Source: Pelomonas sp052436255 (GTDB taxonomy: Bacteria > Pseudomonadota > Gammaproteobacteria > Burkholderiales > Burkholderiaceae_C). Taken from it: 64,000 nt of DNA. Shown in pieces: positions 38,872 to 46,480 of this stretch. Made by a program: the position numbers and the translations under genes. Position 1 is the stretch's first letter. The number at the start of each line of letters is the position of its first letter. A model generated the notes under the pieces. It was not told the DNA's origin. It saw only the letters and a program-made list of their open reading frames with translations, and searched no databases. The DNA lies in assembly GCA_052436255.1 (NCBI GenBank), contig JBQVNP010000001.1, positions 62,001 through 126,000 of the forward strand, given 5' to 3'.

Positions 38872-39714
38872 ATGAAAGTGAGTTCTCTTGTACGGTACGG
38901 CTCGTACCCCGGGGTCATGGCCCTGATGCTCCTCGGTGTAGCGGCAACGCCTGAGAGAGGCTTTGCATTTGCTTGGCTCGCCGCACTTGTCGCCAGCGGG
39001 CTGCTGGTCGTGGCCCTGCTTGAGCGCCGGTTTCCATTTGAGTCTCGGTGGCAGGCCGCGGATCTGGACTTTCCGGCCGACGTCGCGCACGCTGTCGTCA
39101 ACCTGGCTGTGATGCACGCAGCGGTGCTCGGCTTCGCGCTAATGCGCGACCTGACTGGCTATGAGGGGTTGGGATGGCCTGGAGACTGGCCCTACCTTGC
39201 TGAGGTTTTCTTGGCCGGGCTGCCGCTGGACCTGTCGCTGTATGCCGTGCATCGCCTGAGCCATCGCCACGGCATTCTTTGGCGGTTCCACAGCATTCAC
39301 CACTCATCCCGGCGGCTCTACTGGCTCAATGGCGAACGTCGTCATCCGCTGCATGCCGCGCTAATGGCAAGCCCGGGACTGCTGGTGCTCGGAGTGCTCG
39401 GAACGCCCGCAGAGGTTGTAGGCGGATGGTTCGCCATCCTGGCCGTGCATCTGGCCTTCCAGCATGCCAACCTGGACTACCGGCTTGGACCATTTCGCTA
39501 CCTGCTAGGCGTTGCCGAGCTGCACCGCTGGCATCACCGAGAGCGCTTCGAGGACGCGCAGGTGAACTTCGGCGAGTTCTGGTTGATATGGGACCACGTC
39601 TTTGGCACCTTTTACCAGCCAAGTGCACCGCTTGGCCCCATTGGTATCGAAGGCGATCCTGTCCCACATGGCTACGGTCAACAGATCGTTTACCCGTTCC
39701 GGACCAACATATGA
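38872..39714 (+). CDS. Fatty-acid hydroxylase/sterol desaturase superfamily protein
   Basis: A 280-residue di-iron membrane hydroxylase-like protein. ATG at 38872 was chosen for the GAGGAA at about 38860 and a clean hydrophobic N-terminus. Four hydrophobic segments flank the His boxes: HRLSHRH, then HSIHHSS, later HANLDYR and ELHRWHHRE. This set fits PF04116 enzymes that hydroxylate or desaturate lipids. The substrate cannot be told. The next gene (DUF3703) starts 14 bp after the stop, so the two form an operon. In this metal/envelope island the pair probably modifies or accompanies membrane stress responses, which is inference. Confidence 0.85.
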   Translation: MKVSSLVRYGSYPGVMALMLLGVAATPERGFAFAWLAALVASGLLVVALLERRFPFESRWQAADLDFPADVAHAVVNLAVMHAAVLGFALMRDLTGYEGLGWPGDWPYLAEVFLAGLPLDLSLYAVHRLSHRHGILWRFHSIHHSSRRLYWLNGERRHPLHAALMASPGLLVLGVLGTPAEVVGGWFAILAVHLAFQHANLDYRLGPFRYLLGVAELHRWHHRERFEDAQVNFGEFWLIWDHVFGTFYQPSAPLGPIGIEGDPVPHGYGQQIVYPFRTNI

Positions 39715-39728
39715 ACAGGAGAACTCGA

Positions 39729-40100
39729 ATGCCTTCCTTCCGCCAAACGATAGATCCCCACGTGGATGCCGAACTGCACAAGGCATGGGCTGCGTTGCCC
39801 AAGGATGAGGCAGCTGGTGGCTTCCGACACCTCGAGCGAGCCCATGTCATGGGACAGGCATCGACCTACCAACATGTGCGTGTCCATCTACACATGCTGG
39901 CTTGGGCAGTGCGAAACCATCGCGCACGGGAAACGGTCGGGCAGTTGCTTCGCATCGTTGGCGCTGCAACCAAGACGCCCTTTGGCCTAGTCCCAACGGG
40001 CAACACGGGTGGGTCGAATGTCAGCCCCATCAAGCCGCTGCCGATCCCCGTCGATCTGGCAAAGATCATTGATAGGGCGAAGCAGGCCGCGGGACGTTGA
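39729..40100 (+). CDS. DUF3703 family protein
   Basis: A 123-residue soluble protein matching DUF3703: FRHLERAHVMGQASTYQHVRVH, MLAWAVRNHRARETVGQLLR and the highly conserved GAATKTPFGLVPTGNTGG followed by NVSPIKPLPIP. ATG at 39729 follows AGGAG at 39716-39720; an upstream ATG at 39711 overlapping the previous stop is also possible. It is co-transcribed with the fatty-acid hydroxylase superfamily gene. The function is not known to me; no catalytic residues were recognised. Confidence 0.85.
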   Translation: MPSFRQTIDPHVDAELHKAWAALPKDEAAGGFRHLERAHVMGQASTYQHVRVHLHMLAWAVRNHRARETVGQLLRIVGAATKTPFGLVPTGNTGGSNVSPIKPLPIPVDLAKIIDRAKQAAGR

Positions 40101-40191
40101 TCTTCGTGCCTTGCGCTGCTGTCGCTTCGCGCCCCGGGGCGTCCTCCATCGAATCTTGCAAAAGGGGCCCCGGGACATGCGAGATCGCACG

Positions 40192-41541
40192 CTATGCCGA
40201 CGCAGCACTGGTCGTGGCTGGGAAAACAACGCGGACAGACAGTCCGCGACCGGCGTCGCCCGCATCAATTTCCACCATCGCGCCGTGCCGGTCTGCAATC
40301 GCTCGGACGATCGCCAATCCGAGTCCGCTACCGCCCGGGTAGGCTCCTCCTGCCACGCCACGGAAGAAGCGATCAAAGACGCGGCCGCGTTCCGCCTCCG
40401 GGATGCCCGGCCCGTGATCGACCACTCGAAGTACGGGCTGCTCCGCCTCCAGGGCAACCTCGATGTCAACCGCTGCACCGGGCGCATACCGTAGCGCGTT
40501 GTCAACGAGGTTGTTCAGCAGCACCGTGAGTTGCGGTAGATCGCCTTCAACTACGGCTGGCTCAAGCACACGGACACCCAGGTCGACATCACGCGAATCT
40601 GCCTGGGTGGTGAAGGCACTGGCCACATTTCGCGCGAGCGCTGCCAAGTCAACGGGCTCTGAGTGCAGCATCTCGACGTCAGGTTCGCTGCGAGCGACCT
40701 GTAGGAGTTGCTCGACGAGGTGCTGTGAGCGGTCGATCCCTGCCTCCAGATCCTCCAGCGCAGCCTGCCTTGACGTTTCATCCGGGCTGCGCTGCAAGAT
40801 CTGCAGCTGCAGGCGCAGTGCGGTGATCGGCGTGCGAAGCTCGTGCGCAGCGTCGGCGAGGAATCTTCGCTGTGCTGAGAATGCCTCGCCCAGCCGTCTC
40901 AGCAGCTCGTTGGTTGATTCGATGACCGGCATCAACTCCTTGGGTGTATTGCCAACCCTGATCGGTGACAACGCGCCCGCGCTTCGGGTTGCGATGTCGA
41001 GAGCCGCGACGTCCAACGGCGCAAGCCCGCGACGCAAGCTGAAGATCAGCAGAGCGCCGACGCCAGCTACGAGGGCGACCATCAGCGTGGAAATCTGCAC
41101 GGCGGACTCCCCAGCCATCTGCTGACGTTGTGACTGGCGCTGGGCTGCTTGAGCCACATAGCCACCGCGCGTCACCGTGTGCACGATCCAGCGCTCGCCG
41201 CGCACCATCGGCTCGCTATGGCCTTCGATTGGAGAGAAGGGAAGCGCAACGCGTGGGTCGGAAATGAAGAGGCGTCTTCCGCCAATGGTCCAGCTTTGCG
41301 TCACGATCTCGGAGTCATCCGGAATGTCAGTACGCACGGGAAGGTCTGCGCTGCTTTGCCAGCTTTGATTGGCTTGGTGCATACGGGCGACGCCTTCGGC
41401 GATGGTTTTCAGCTCGTCGTCGAAGACTTCATGCATCTCGGTGAGCGTCACCAGATAGGCCACGACGGTGAGAAGCACCGTACCCAGTGCGAGGGTGCCG
41501 ACGATCCACTTGAGCAGGTCACGTTCAAGGGAGCGCATCAA
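40192..41541 (-). CDS. Sensor histidine kinase, PmrB/QseC-like
   Basis: A membrane sensor kinase of 449 residues paired with the response regulator upstream (ATGA overlap). There are two membrane segments (about 11-33 and 150-170) with a short periplasmic sensor between them that is rich in Glu/Asp and contains DDELK. A HAMP-like linker is followed by the H-box ADAAHELRTPITALR with His233, the N-box LLNNLVDNALRYAP, and G-boxes VVDHGPGIPE and GGSGLGLAIVRAIA. Overall it fits QseC/PmrB kinases, which in relatives sense Fe3+, acid pH or cationic peptides. The three PmrA-type boxes nearby, at eptA, dgkA and mipA genes, favour a PmrB role. Confidence 0.85.
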   Translation of the reverse strand: MMRSLERDLLKWIVGTLALGTVLLTVVAYLVTLTEMHEVFDDELKTIAEGVARMHQANQSWQSSADLPVRTDIPDDSEIVTQSWTIGGRRLFISDPRVALPFSPIEGHSEPMVRGERWIVHTVTRGGYVAQAAQRQSQRQQMAGESAVQISTLMVALVAGVGALLIFSLRRGLAPLDVAALDIATRSAGALSPIRVGNTPKELMPVIESTNELLRRLGEAFSAQRRFLADAAHELRTPITALRLQLQILQRSPDETSRQAALEDLEAGIDRSQHLVEQLLQVARSEPDVEMLHSEPVDLAALARNVASAFTTQADSRDVDLGVRVLEPAVVEGDLPQLTVLLNNLVDNALRYAPGAAVDIEVALEAEQPVLRVVDHGPGIPEAERGRVFDRFFRGVAGGAYPGGSGLGLAIVRAIADRHGAMVEIDAGDAGRGLSVRVVFPATTSAASA

Positions 41542-42197
41542 ACCTCCGAAACTCGGTAACCCACTCCCCGGACGTTGCGGATGCGCTCCGCACCCAGCTT
41601 GCGTCTGAGGTTGTGTACATGCACCTCGACCGCGTTGCTTGCGATCTCTTCTCCCCAGCCATAAAGCGATTCCTCCAGCTTTTCCTTGGAGATGACCGTG
41701 CCTGGCCTCAGCATCAGCGCTTCAAGCAGCCCGAACTCGCGGGCTGACAGTTCGATCGGATGACCATCCAGGCTCACAACGCGTTTGGCCGGATCAAGGA
41801 CCAGCGCACCACAGCGCAAGAGCGGAGATCCGCTCCCAGCATGTCGACGGAGTAAGGCGCGTACGCGCGCAATCAATTCATCCAGGTCAAAAGGCTTGAG
41901 CACGTAGTCGTCAGCGCCTGCCTCCAGCCCGGCGATCTTGTCTCGCACGGTATCTCGCGCTGAAGCGATCAGTACAGGCATGCCATCACCGCGATCACGC
42001 AGGGTCTTCAACAGCTGCATGCCGTCGACCTGCGGCAGCCCGAGGTCAAGGATCGCCAGGTCATGCAGGCGGTGACCAAGGGCGAGCTCTGCCTGTCGCC
42101 CATCTCGGACCCAGTCGACGCTGAACCCGGCTTGCAGCAGCCCTCTTTGCAGGGATTTGCCGACCATCACGTCGTCCTCGACCAGTAACAGGCGCAT
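41538..42197 (-). CDS. OmpR-family response regulator, PmrA/QseB-like
   Basis: A 219-residue regulator with a receiver domain (acidic pair ED at 7-8, phospho-acceptor Asp51, Lys101 region LKPF) and a winged-helix output domain. The output domain contains LSAREFGLLEALMLRPGTVIS and the typical QseB/PmrA phrase LYGWGEEIASNAVEVHVHNL. The usual Thr of the receiver switch is Ser (IASARD). Start ATG at 42197. It heads the kinase operon. The divergent dgkA promoter region carries a PmrA-type box at 42260, so autoregulation plus control of dgkA is likely. Its probable targets are the lipid-modifying genes of this island. Confidence 0.88.
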   Translation of the reverse strand: MRLLLVEDDVMVGKSLQRGLLQAGFSVDWVRDGRQAELALGHRLHDLAILDLGLPQVDGMQLLKTLRDRGDGMPVLIASARDTVRDKIAGLEAGADDYVLKPFDLDELIARVRALLRRHAGSGSPLLRCGALVLDPAKRVVSLDGHPIELSAREFGLLEALMLRPGTVISKEKLEESLYGWGEEIASNAVEVHVHNLRRKLGAERIRNVRGVGYRVSEV

Positions 42198-42259
42198 CTC
42201 AATCTTCTTGCCGCAAGGGGTTCATCCTAAGTTCTGAGGGGCATCGTCGGGGCCGCAAC

Positions 42260-42276
42260 CTTAAGTGGCACTTAAG
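42260..42276. promoter_or_regulatory. PmrA-type box between pmrA-like gene and dgkA
   Basis: CTTAAG-TGGCA-CTTAAG, two perfect hexamers spaced by 5 bp, placed between the divergent regulator gene and dgkA. It could serve either direction; the direct-repeat orientation is the same as before the PAP2-eptA pair. A 6-codon open frame (42292-42312, MAHALP) with GGGAG in front lies between the box and dgkA. Confidence 0.7.
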
Positions 42277-42387
42277 CATCCGGGAGCCACCATGGCGCAT
42301 GCACTTCCCTGACCACTCTCTGCGTCTTGACCATATCGGCACCGACCTGCCGCACCAACCCGAATGGGACGTCACCGAGGGCGGCAT

Positions 42388-42780
42388 ATGAGCGCTTCCA
42401 ACCCCTACAAAGGGCGAACAGGCCTGGAGCGCATCGTTTACGCGTTCCGCTACTCGATGGATGGGTTGGTCGCCGCTTTCAAGGGCGAAAGTGCGTTCCG
42501 GCAGGAGGTGGTGCTGGGTGCTCTCCTGCTGCCTGTTGCCGCATGGCTCGCCATGGACTGGGTCCAACTCGTGTTGATGCTCGGAGCGCTGCTGATCGTG
42601 CTGATTGTCGAGTTGCTCAACTCGGCAATCGAGGCAACCGTGGACCGCATCTCGTTCGAACACAACCTGTTGTCGAAGCGAGCGAAAGACATGGGCAGTG
42701 CTGCCGTCCTGCTGGCGCTGGTGTTCTTCGCCTTGGTCTGGGGGGCGGTGCTCTGGATGAAATTCTGTCCCGCGGCGTGA
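42388..42780 (+). CDS. dgkA: Diacylglycerol kinase
   Basis: A small trimeric inner-membrane lipid kinase (130 residues) that phosphorylates diacylglycerol to phosphatidate. The family motif ELLNSAIEATVDRIS contains the equivalents of the catalytic Asn/Glu pair (Asn78 and Glu82). FKGESAFRQE at the N-terminal amphipathic helix and three membrane helices complete the pattern. ATG at 42388 is preceded by GAGGG; an upstream ATG at 42364 is possible. EptA-type enzymes release diacylglycerol from phosphatidylethanolamine, so a DgkA under the same box would recycle that by-product. This link follows from known enzymology, and the co-regulation is inferred from the box. Confidence 0.93.
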   Translation: MSASNPYKGRTGLERIVYAFRYSMDGLVAAFKGESAFRQEVVLGALLLPVAAWLAMDWVQLVLMLGALLIVLIVELLNSAIEATVDRISFEHNLLSKRAKDMGSAAVLLALVFFALVWGAVLWMKFCPAA

Positions 42781-42830
42781 TCCGTTGTAATCGCCACCGC
42801 AGGCTCCTGGTTTAACCGCGCCCTTACCCG

Positions 42831-43229
42831 TCACGGGGCTAACAGGGCGCAAACGAGAGCCGCGCTGCGATACGCGACCAAAAGTGCGTTCCGAGTCCAG
42901 CCATCAGCCCTGCCGCCCACGATCTGCAAGTTTGTCACCTCAAGAACCTGCTTCAGCTTTCGGGCAGCATCGTGGATCTCAACACCATCGCGCCCGAGAG
43001 AGATTTCCAGTCGCAGGATCTCGATGTGTCGATCAGCCTCCTTCAGCTGCGCCCGCAGTTGACGCTGCCATGGCTTGGAGGGCGGAATCCTGTCTAGAAG
43101 CCCCTGAACAATGACGTCGACATCGTTGATACCTTTCGCCATCGCTTCGAGGTGGGCAGCAGCTGAATCTGCTGGCAGGGCAGGGGACTCATCAGTCGAT
43201 GCATCGTCGGTCAGATGTCTGGAGATCAT
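42831..43229 (-). CDS. Hypothetical protein, helical
   Basis: A 132-residue protein without signal peptide. It is mainly charged helices (RQLRAQLKEADRHIEILRLEISLG, DAARKLKQVLEVTNLQIVG) and a short hydrophobic C-terminus (NALLVAYRSAALVCALLAP). Its ATG overlaps the stop of the upstream lipoprotein gene by 4 bp, so it is the last gene of the mipA-lipoprotein transcript. I recognise no family. The helical pattern suggests a coiled-coil or a phasin-like helical bundle, without a firm match. Confidence 0.55.
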   Translation of the reverse strand: MISRHLTDDASTDESPALPADSAAAHLEAMAKGINDVDVIVQGLLDRIPPSKPWQRQLRAQLKEADRHIEILRLEISLGRDGVEIHDAARKLKQVLEVTNLQIVGGRADGWTRNALLVAYRSAALVCALLAP

Positions 43230-43768
43230 GTGCCCGCACCTACCGTCAGATCGGCGACAAGACGGCTGATCAGCGCCCGATGCCGTATGGACGGCTCAGC
43301 CACCACAAGACGGTAGCGCTCGCTCCAGAGCCAAAGATCACCTACCAGTTCAACGAAGAGCACCTGGCCTGCCGATCCCAGGATGCTCAACTCGCCCGTC
43401 CCCTTCTTCCAATCGAACAGCAGCCGATGAGACCCGGGAGGCATGACAAGCCTCACCATCGATGCAGGCACGGTCGGCGCCAGTCGATCCCCTGCGGCGC
43501 CGACATGCACCGTGTTGACGGTGTCCCCGACGCGGTGCCGCACCACATAGACCACGAGCTGACCAGGCACCGGGGCGAAGCGCTTGGCGTCCTCGTCCGC
43601 AGCCAACGATGGGATGGATAGGGGTGCACAGGTTGTCTGGGTGCGAGGCCGTCCGTGGGCGTGGTAGCAGTAGCCGTTCTCTGAGAGATCTCTCGGCGGA
43701 CTCGTGCAACCAGATACCAAGGGGGCGCCAAGGACCATGGAGCCAGCAAGAAAAATGCGTCTATGCAT
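43226..43768 (-). CDS. Lipoprotein, DUF2846-like
   Basis: A predicted lipoprotein of 180 residues. The N-terminus is basic (MHRRIFLAGS), then hydrophobic, with lipobox LVSGC. The mature part has the lines QLVVYVVRHRVGD, GDRLAPTVPASMVRLVMPPGSHRLLFDW and LFVELVGDLW, similar to DUF2846-type lipoproteins. ATG at 43768 was chosen; an in-frame ATG at 43780 is also possible and would overlap the stop of the short peptide gene upstream. It lies in the leftward transcript that starts at mipA, under a PmrA-type box. Role unknown; probably envelope. Confidence 0.65.
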   Translation of the reverse strand: MHRRIFLAGSMVLGAPLVSGCTSPPRDLSENGYCYHAHGRPRTQTTCAPLSIPSLAADEDAKRFAPVPGQLVVYVVRHRVGDTVNTVHVGAAGDRLAPTVPASMVRLVMPPGSHRLLFDWKKGTGELSILGSAGQVLFVELVGDLWLWSERYRLVVAEPSIRHRALISRLVADLTVGAGT

Positions 43769-43772
43769 GATG

Positions 43773-43907
43773 TCACTCAACTTCGAAGGACGGCAGCGCG
43801 CCCGTTGAGAATTGCAGTACTACCTGCTGGTCTGCCAGAGCTGCAGACCACCACAGTGCAGCTGCTATGACGAACACCCCCGCAAGCACCGCGGAGCGCT
43901 TGGGCAT
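43773..43907 (-). CDS. Short exported or membrane peptide (44 aa)
   Basis: An ATG at 43907 is preceded by AGGAGAG at a good distance. The product starts MPKRSAVLAGVFVIAAALW, a basic end plus one hydrophobic helix ending ALA, then an acidic tail (SFEVE). It could be a signal peptide with a 20-residue mature part or a single-pass membrane peptide. It fills the gap between mipA and the lipoprotein gene on the same strand. Family unknown. Confidence 0.5.
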   Translation of the reverse strand: MPKRSAVLAGVFVIAAALWWSAALADQQVVLQFSTGALPSFEVE

Positions 43908-43960
43908 GAGACTCTCCTGACGACCCGAGGAAGGAATGAGCGATTGGCGTTGCTTCAGGT

Positions 43961-44794
43961 TCACCATTTGCAGCATCTGTAGGCCAGGCCAAAACCTGCA
44001 GAGACAGAGCCTGTGTCCATCGTCAACGGGCTTTTTGCAGCATCGCCGAGCAGACGGGACGCGCCGAGATTGCCGAACAGGATCCAGCGTGGGGTCAGCG
44101 CGGTGATAAAGCCTGTGCCGACATAGGCGCCCCTCACGCCGCTTGCAGGCATGTAGGTCGGCAGGTTGGATGCCACAGCCTGAGCAGGCGTGACCCCAAA
44201 GTAAGTCTGCATGTTCTGTCGGTTGGCAACTGAGACACCCGCGCCCGCCGACCATTGAGTGGTGGGCGAGAGACGTTGGTGATAACCGATATCAAAGCTG
44301 CCCACCGCTCCGCCCTTGCGGCCTAGCAGGTCCTGCGAGACATTGGCGCTGATGTCCCAGTGATCGTTCAGCCGGTAGCCCACGAACACTCGCCCGCGCA
44401 GCGTGCGCTCGATGTCCGGCAGGCCGTTCAAACGGGTGGAGGATCCGGAATTGCGGCCACTGTCCAGCCGAAGCGCCGCGCCGAACCGGACGCGCTTGCC
44501 GTCGATGAGCAAGGCGCTTGCCCCTGGGCCCTGGGGATCTGATGCGAAGTTCATCGCAGCGGCCGACCGAGAGGTGCTGATGCGAAATCGACCCCACTGG
44601 TACGCCCAAAGCGGTCGAAGCTTGATGATTCGACGCCCTGATCCCTCGTACTCGGGCTGGGACAGCATCATGGCCCCGACGAGATAGTTCTGCTCGGACG
44701 TTTTTCGCTCTTCGTCGGCATGGGACACGGACGCAAACGTCAGTGCAAATGCGAATGGGGTCAGACGAGTCAAGGGACGATCAAGCGAGGTCAT
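43961..44794 (-). CDS. MipA/OmpV family outer-membrane protein
   Basis: An outer-membrane beta-barrel protein of 277 residues. A signal peptide (hydrophobic stretch ending VSHA) is followed by NYLVGAMMLSQPEYEGSG, the typical start of the MipA/OmpV fold. Further on come RPLWAYQWGRFRIST, GRVFVGYRLNDHWDIS, LGRKGGAVGSFDIGYHQRL and the aromatic-poor C-terminal strand VSAGFGLAYRC. The family includes MltA-interacting scaffold MipA and OmpV porins. In several proteobacteria such genes respond to polymyxin or metal two-component systems (family knowledge). A PmrA-type box lies 23 bp upstream of the start, supporting that here. Confidence 0.85.
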   Translation of the reverse strand: MTSLDRPLTRLTPFAFALTFASVSHADEERKTSEQNYLVGAMMLSQPEYEGSGRRIIKLRPLWAYQWGRFRISTSRSAAAMNFASDPQGPGASALLIDGKRVRFGAALRLDSGRNSGSSTRLNGLPDIERTLRGRVFVGYRLNDHWDISANVSQDLLGRKGGAVGSFDIGYHQRLSPTTQWSAGAGVSVANRQNMQTYFGVTPAQAVASNLPTYMPASGVRGAYVGTGFITALTPRWILFGNLGASRLLGDAAKSPLTMDTGSVSAGFGLAYRCCKW

Positions 44795-44816
44795 GCCCGA
44801 TGGTCAGAGCCGGATG

Positions 44817-44833
44817 CTTAAGCGCCGCTTAAG
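44817..44833 (-). promoter_or_regulatory. PmrA-type box before mipA
   Basis: CTTAAG-CGCCG-CTTAAG, two perfect hexamers with 5-bp spacing, 23 bp upstream of the mipA start codon. It is the third box of this kind in the window. Because CTTAAG is its own reverse complement, the direction cannot be read from the hexamers alone; nearest gene assigned. Confidence 0.7.
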
Positions 44834-45040
44834 GGATCTATCACCAGCACGAAGCGCGTCCCAGCCGATTGGTTTCGCGACATCTACCCATAGCACCTGG
44901 TCAATCGAGTTGACCGTTGGTCATCTATCCCCTTTGTGCCCGCTTCTGGGCGTTGTCCGCGCGGGCTGCCGTGCGGATGTACGGCTGATCAAGCAGCGAT
45001 TGGGGAGCGCTTGTCGAGCCGTCCGATAAAATGTCTGTTG

Positions 45041-45155
45041 CTCTTGGGGAGTAGCCTGCTTCTGTCGCTCGGAAGCGCCTGCGTCAACACACTTGAACCT
45101 CGCGTTCATGGCGCCGGTAGCCAGTTCTGGTTGGCGAGACCAACGATGTGCCAGC
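45041..45155 (+). ncRNA. yybP-ykoY manganese riboswitch before mntP
   Basis: The leader contains CTTGGGGAGTAGCC, later GTCAACACACTTGAACC, then GCCGGTAGCC and TTGGCGAGACCAA. These are the conserved pieces and order that I know from yybP-ykoY riboswitches in front of proteobacterial mntP/alx genes. They bind Mn2+ and turn on efflux genes. It ends about 70 bp before the mntP ATG, so translation or termination control is possible. The 5' part of the 429-bp intergenic stretch (44834-45040) shows no other feature. Confidence 0.75.
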
Positions 45156-45223
45156 ACGACTTGTATGTGGTCGGGCGGTGGTGGCACGTCGTTGTATCTC
45201 TGCCCGACCCTGGATCGACTCTC

Positions 45224-45802
45224 ATGAACGCTCTCTCTACAGCCGCACTCGCCATGGCGATGTCGACGGATGCCTTTGCTGCGGCCATCGGCAAGGGCAC
45301 TGCGCTGAAACAACCTCGCTGGACCGAGGCCCTGCGTACCGGCGCCATCTTTGGCGTCATCGAGGGCATCACACCGCTTGTCGGCTGGCTACTCGGACTG
45401 ACCGCGGTCAACGCCGTCAAGGAGTGGGACCACTGGATCGCGTTCGTCCTGCTCGGGACTCTTGGTCTGCACATGGTCTACAACGGGTTGAAGACGGACC
45501 AGTCCGAGGTTGATGCCGTCGAGGACAAACCGAGCCGTCACAGTTTTGCCCGTTTGGCATTGACCGGATTCGCAACCAGCATTGATGCGATGGCGGTGGG
45601 GGTCGGTCTGGCCTTCATCGACGTCAACATTGCGTATGTGGCCGCCGCCATCGGCTTCGCAACATTCGTGATGGTCACCCTGGGTGTGATGTTGGGGCGT
45701 GTCATGGGAGCCGTGGTTGGCAAGCGGGCAGAGATCGTCGGAGGCATCGTCCTGGCAGCCGTCGGCGCCGCCATCCTTTTCGAGCATCTCACCGCTGCCT
45801 GA
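45224..45802 (+). CDS. mntP: Manganese efflux pump MntP
   Basis: A six-helix inner-membrane Mn2+ exporter of 192 residues. Two related halves carry the acidic membrane motifs AMSTDAFAAAIGKG and TGFATSIDAMAVGVGLAF, the pair of Asp-containing repeats that defines the family. A polar loop with DQSEVDAVEDKPSRHS separates them. ATG at 45224 gives the standard length. The frame is open further upstream, but that stretch is the riboswitch leader. Expression is expected to rise with Mn2+ through the yybP-ykoY element. Confidence 0.95.
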   Translation: MNALSTAALAMAMSTDAFAAAIGKGTALKQPRWTEALRTGAIFGVIEGITPLVGWLLGLTAVNAVKEWDHWIAFVLLGTLGLHMVYNGLKTDQSEVDAVEDKPSRHSFARLALTGFATSIDAMAVGVGLAFIDVNIAYVAAAIGFATFVMVTLGVMLGRVMGAVVGKRAEIVGGIVLAAVGAAILFEHLTAA

Positions 45803-45863
45803 GCGTGCATCCAACTTCGCATGCTCCTGGCGGCGCCAGTCGGAGGATGGGCTGAGGGCCAAC

Positions 45864-45879
45864 ATGACAGATTTGTAAT
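45864..45879 (+). promoter_or_regulatory. CusR/CzcR-type response-regulator box before czcE-like gene
   Basis: ATGACAGATTTGTAAT agrees at 12 of 14 defined positions with the CusR/CopR box ATGACAAnnTTGTCAT. It lies 105 bp upstream of the czcE-like ATG. The CzcR-like regulator encoded at 53.2 kb belongs to the family that binds such dyads. Confidence 0.55.
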
Positions 45880-45983
45880 GGGTCAAGCAGGCATGCCGTC
45901 GGGGACGGATTTCTACAGTGACGACCATGGTGAACGTTGTAGGCAGCTCGATCGAGCGACCCGTCCACCACCAAGGAGTACCT

Positions 45984-46328
45984 ATGACCCGCATCTCTGC
46001 TTCCGCCTTCGTCGCCAGCCTGCTCTTCGCCGTCGGAGCAGCCCAAGCGGCGTCGATGACCAACGACACCTTCATGAACGGCAAGTCGGTTCACGGCGAG
46101 CCTGTTGCTGCTACGCAGGACGGGCGTATCGTGAACGTGGATGCTGGCAAGTCCATCAACGTGAACTGTGGGGACGTTGTCACGTTCCAGAAGGCTGGCA
46201 AGAGCTTCACCTGGAAGTTCAGCTCGGCTGCTCATCGCCCCGTCGATCTGCGCGCCATCGCACCTGCGGGCTTTACCGACAAGCCGCTCAAGGTCTACAT
46301 CTCTCGCACCGATGCTGAGAGCAACTGA
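45984..46328 (+). CDS. CzcE-like periplasmic metal-binding protein
   Basis: A small periplasmic protein of 114 residues that starts with a clear signal peptide (ending AAQA). The mature sequence has TFMNGKSVHGEP, INVNCGDVVTFQKAGKSFTWKF and RPVDLRAIAPAG, matching CzcE, the copper-binding periplasmic protein of the Cupriavidus czc locus. ATG at 45984 follows AAGGAG. It stands first in the rightward metal block, preceded by a CusR/CzcR-type box and followed by czcI. The role in metal sensing or buffering is inferred from the family. Confidence 0.8.
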   Translation: MTRISASAFVASLLFAVGAAQAASMTNDTFMNGKSVHGEPVAATQDGRIVNVDAGKSINVNCGDVVTFQKAGKSFTWKFSSAAHRPVDLRAIAPAGFTDKPLKVYISRTDAESN

Positions 46329-46480
46329 TGCATCGGCATCAAGATCCGCGGCCCTTGCGGCCACGGGTCTGGTGGCGAACAGCTTCACGTAAGGCAGCGC
46401 TGCGGCCCGCTGCAAACGAATTCACTAGTTAGGCCAAGGCCAGTTCACCGCGCTCCCCATATCCAAGACACAATCGCCTC

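Noticed and set aside
45821..46318. 165-codon plus-strand frame across the czcE-like gene
   Set aside because: Out of frame with the signal peptide and CzcE motifs; Arg/Cys/His-rich shadow.
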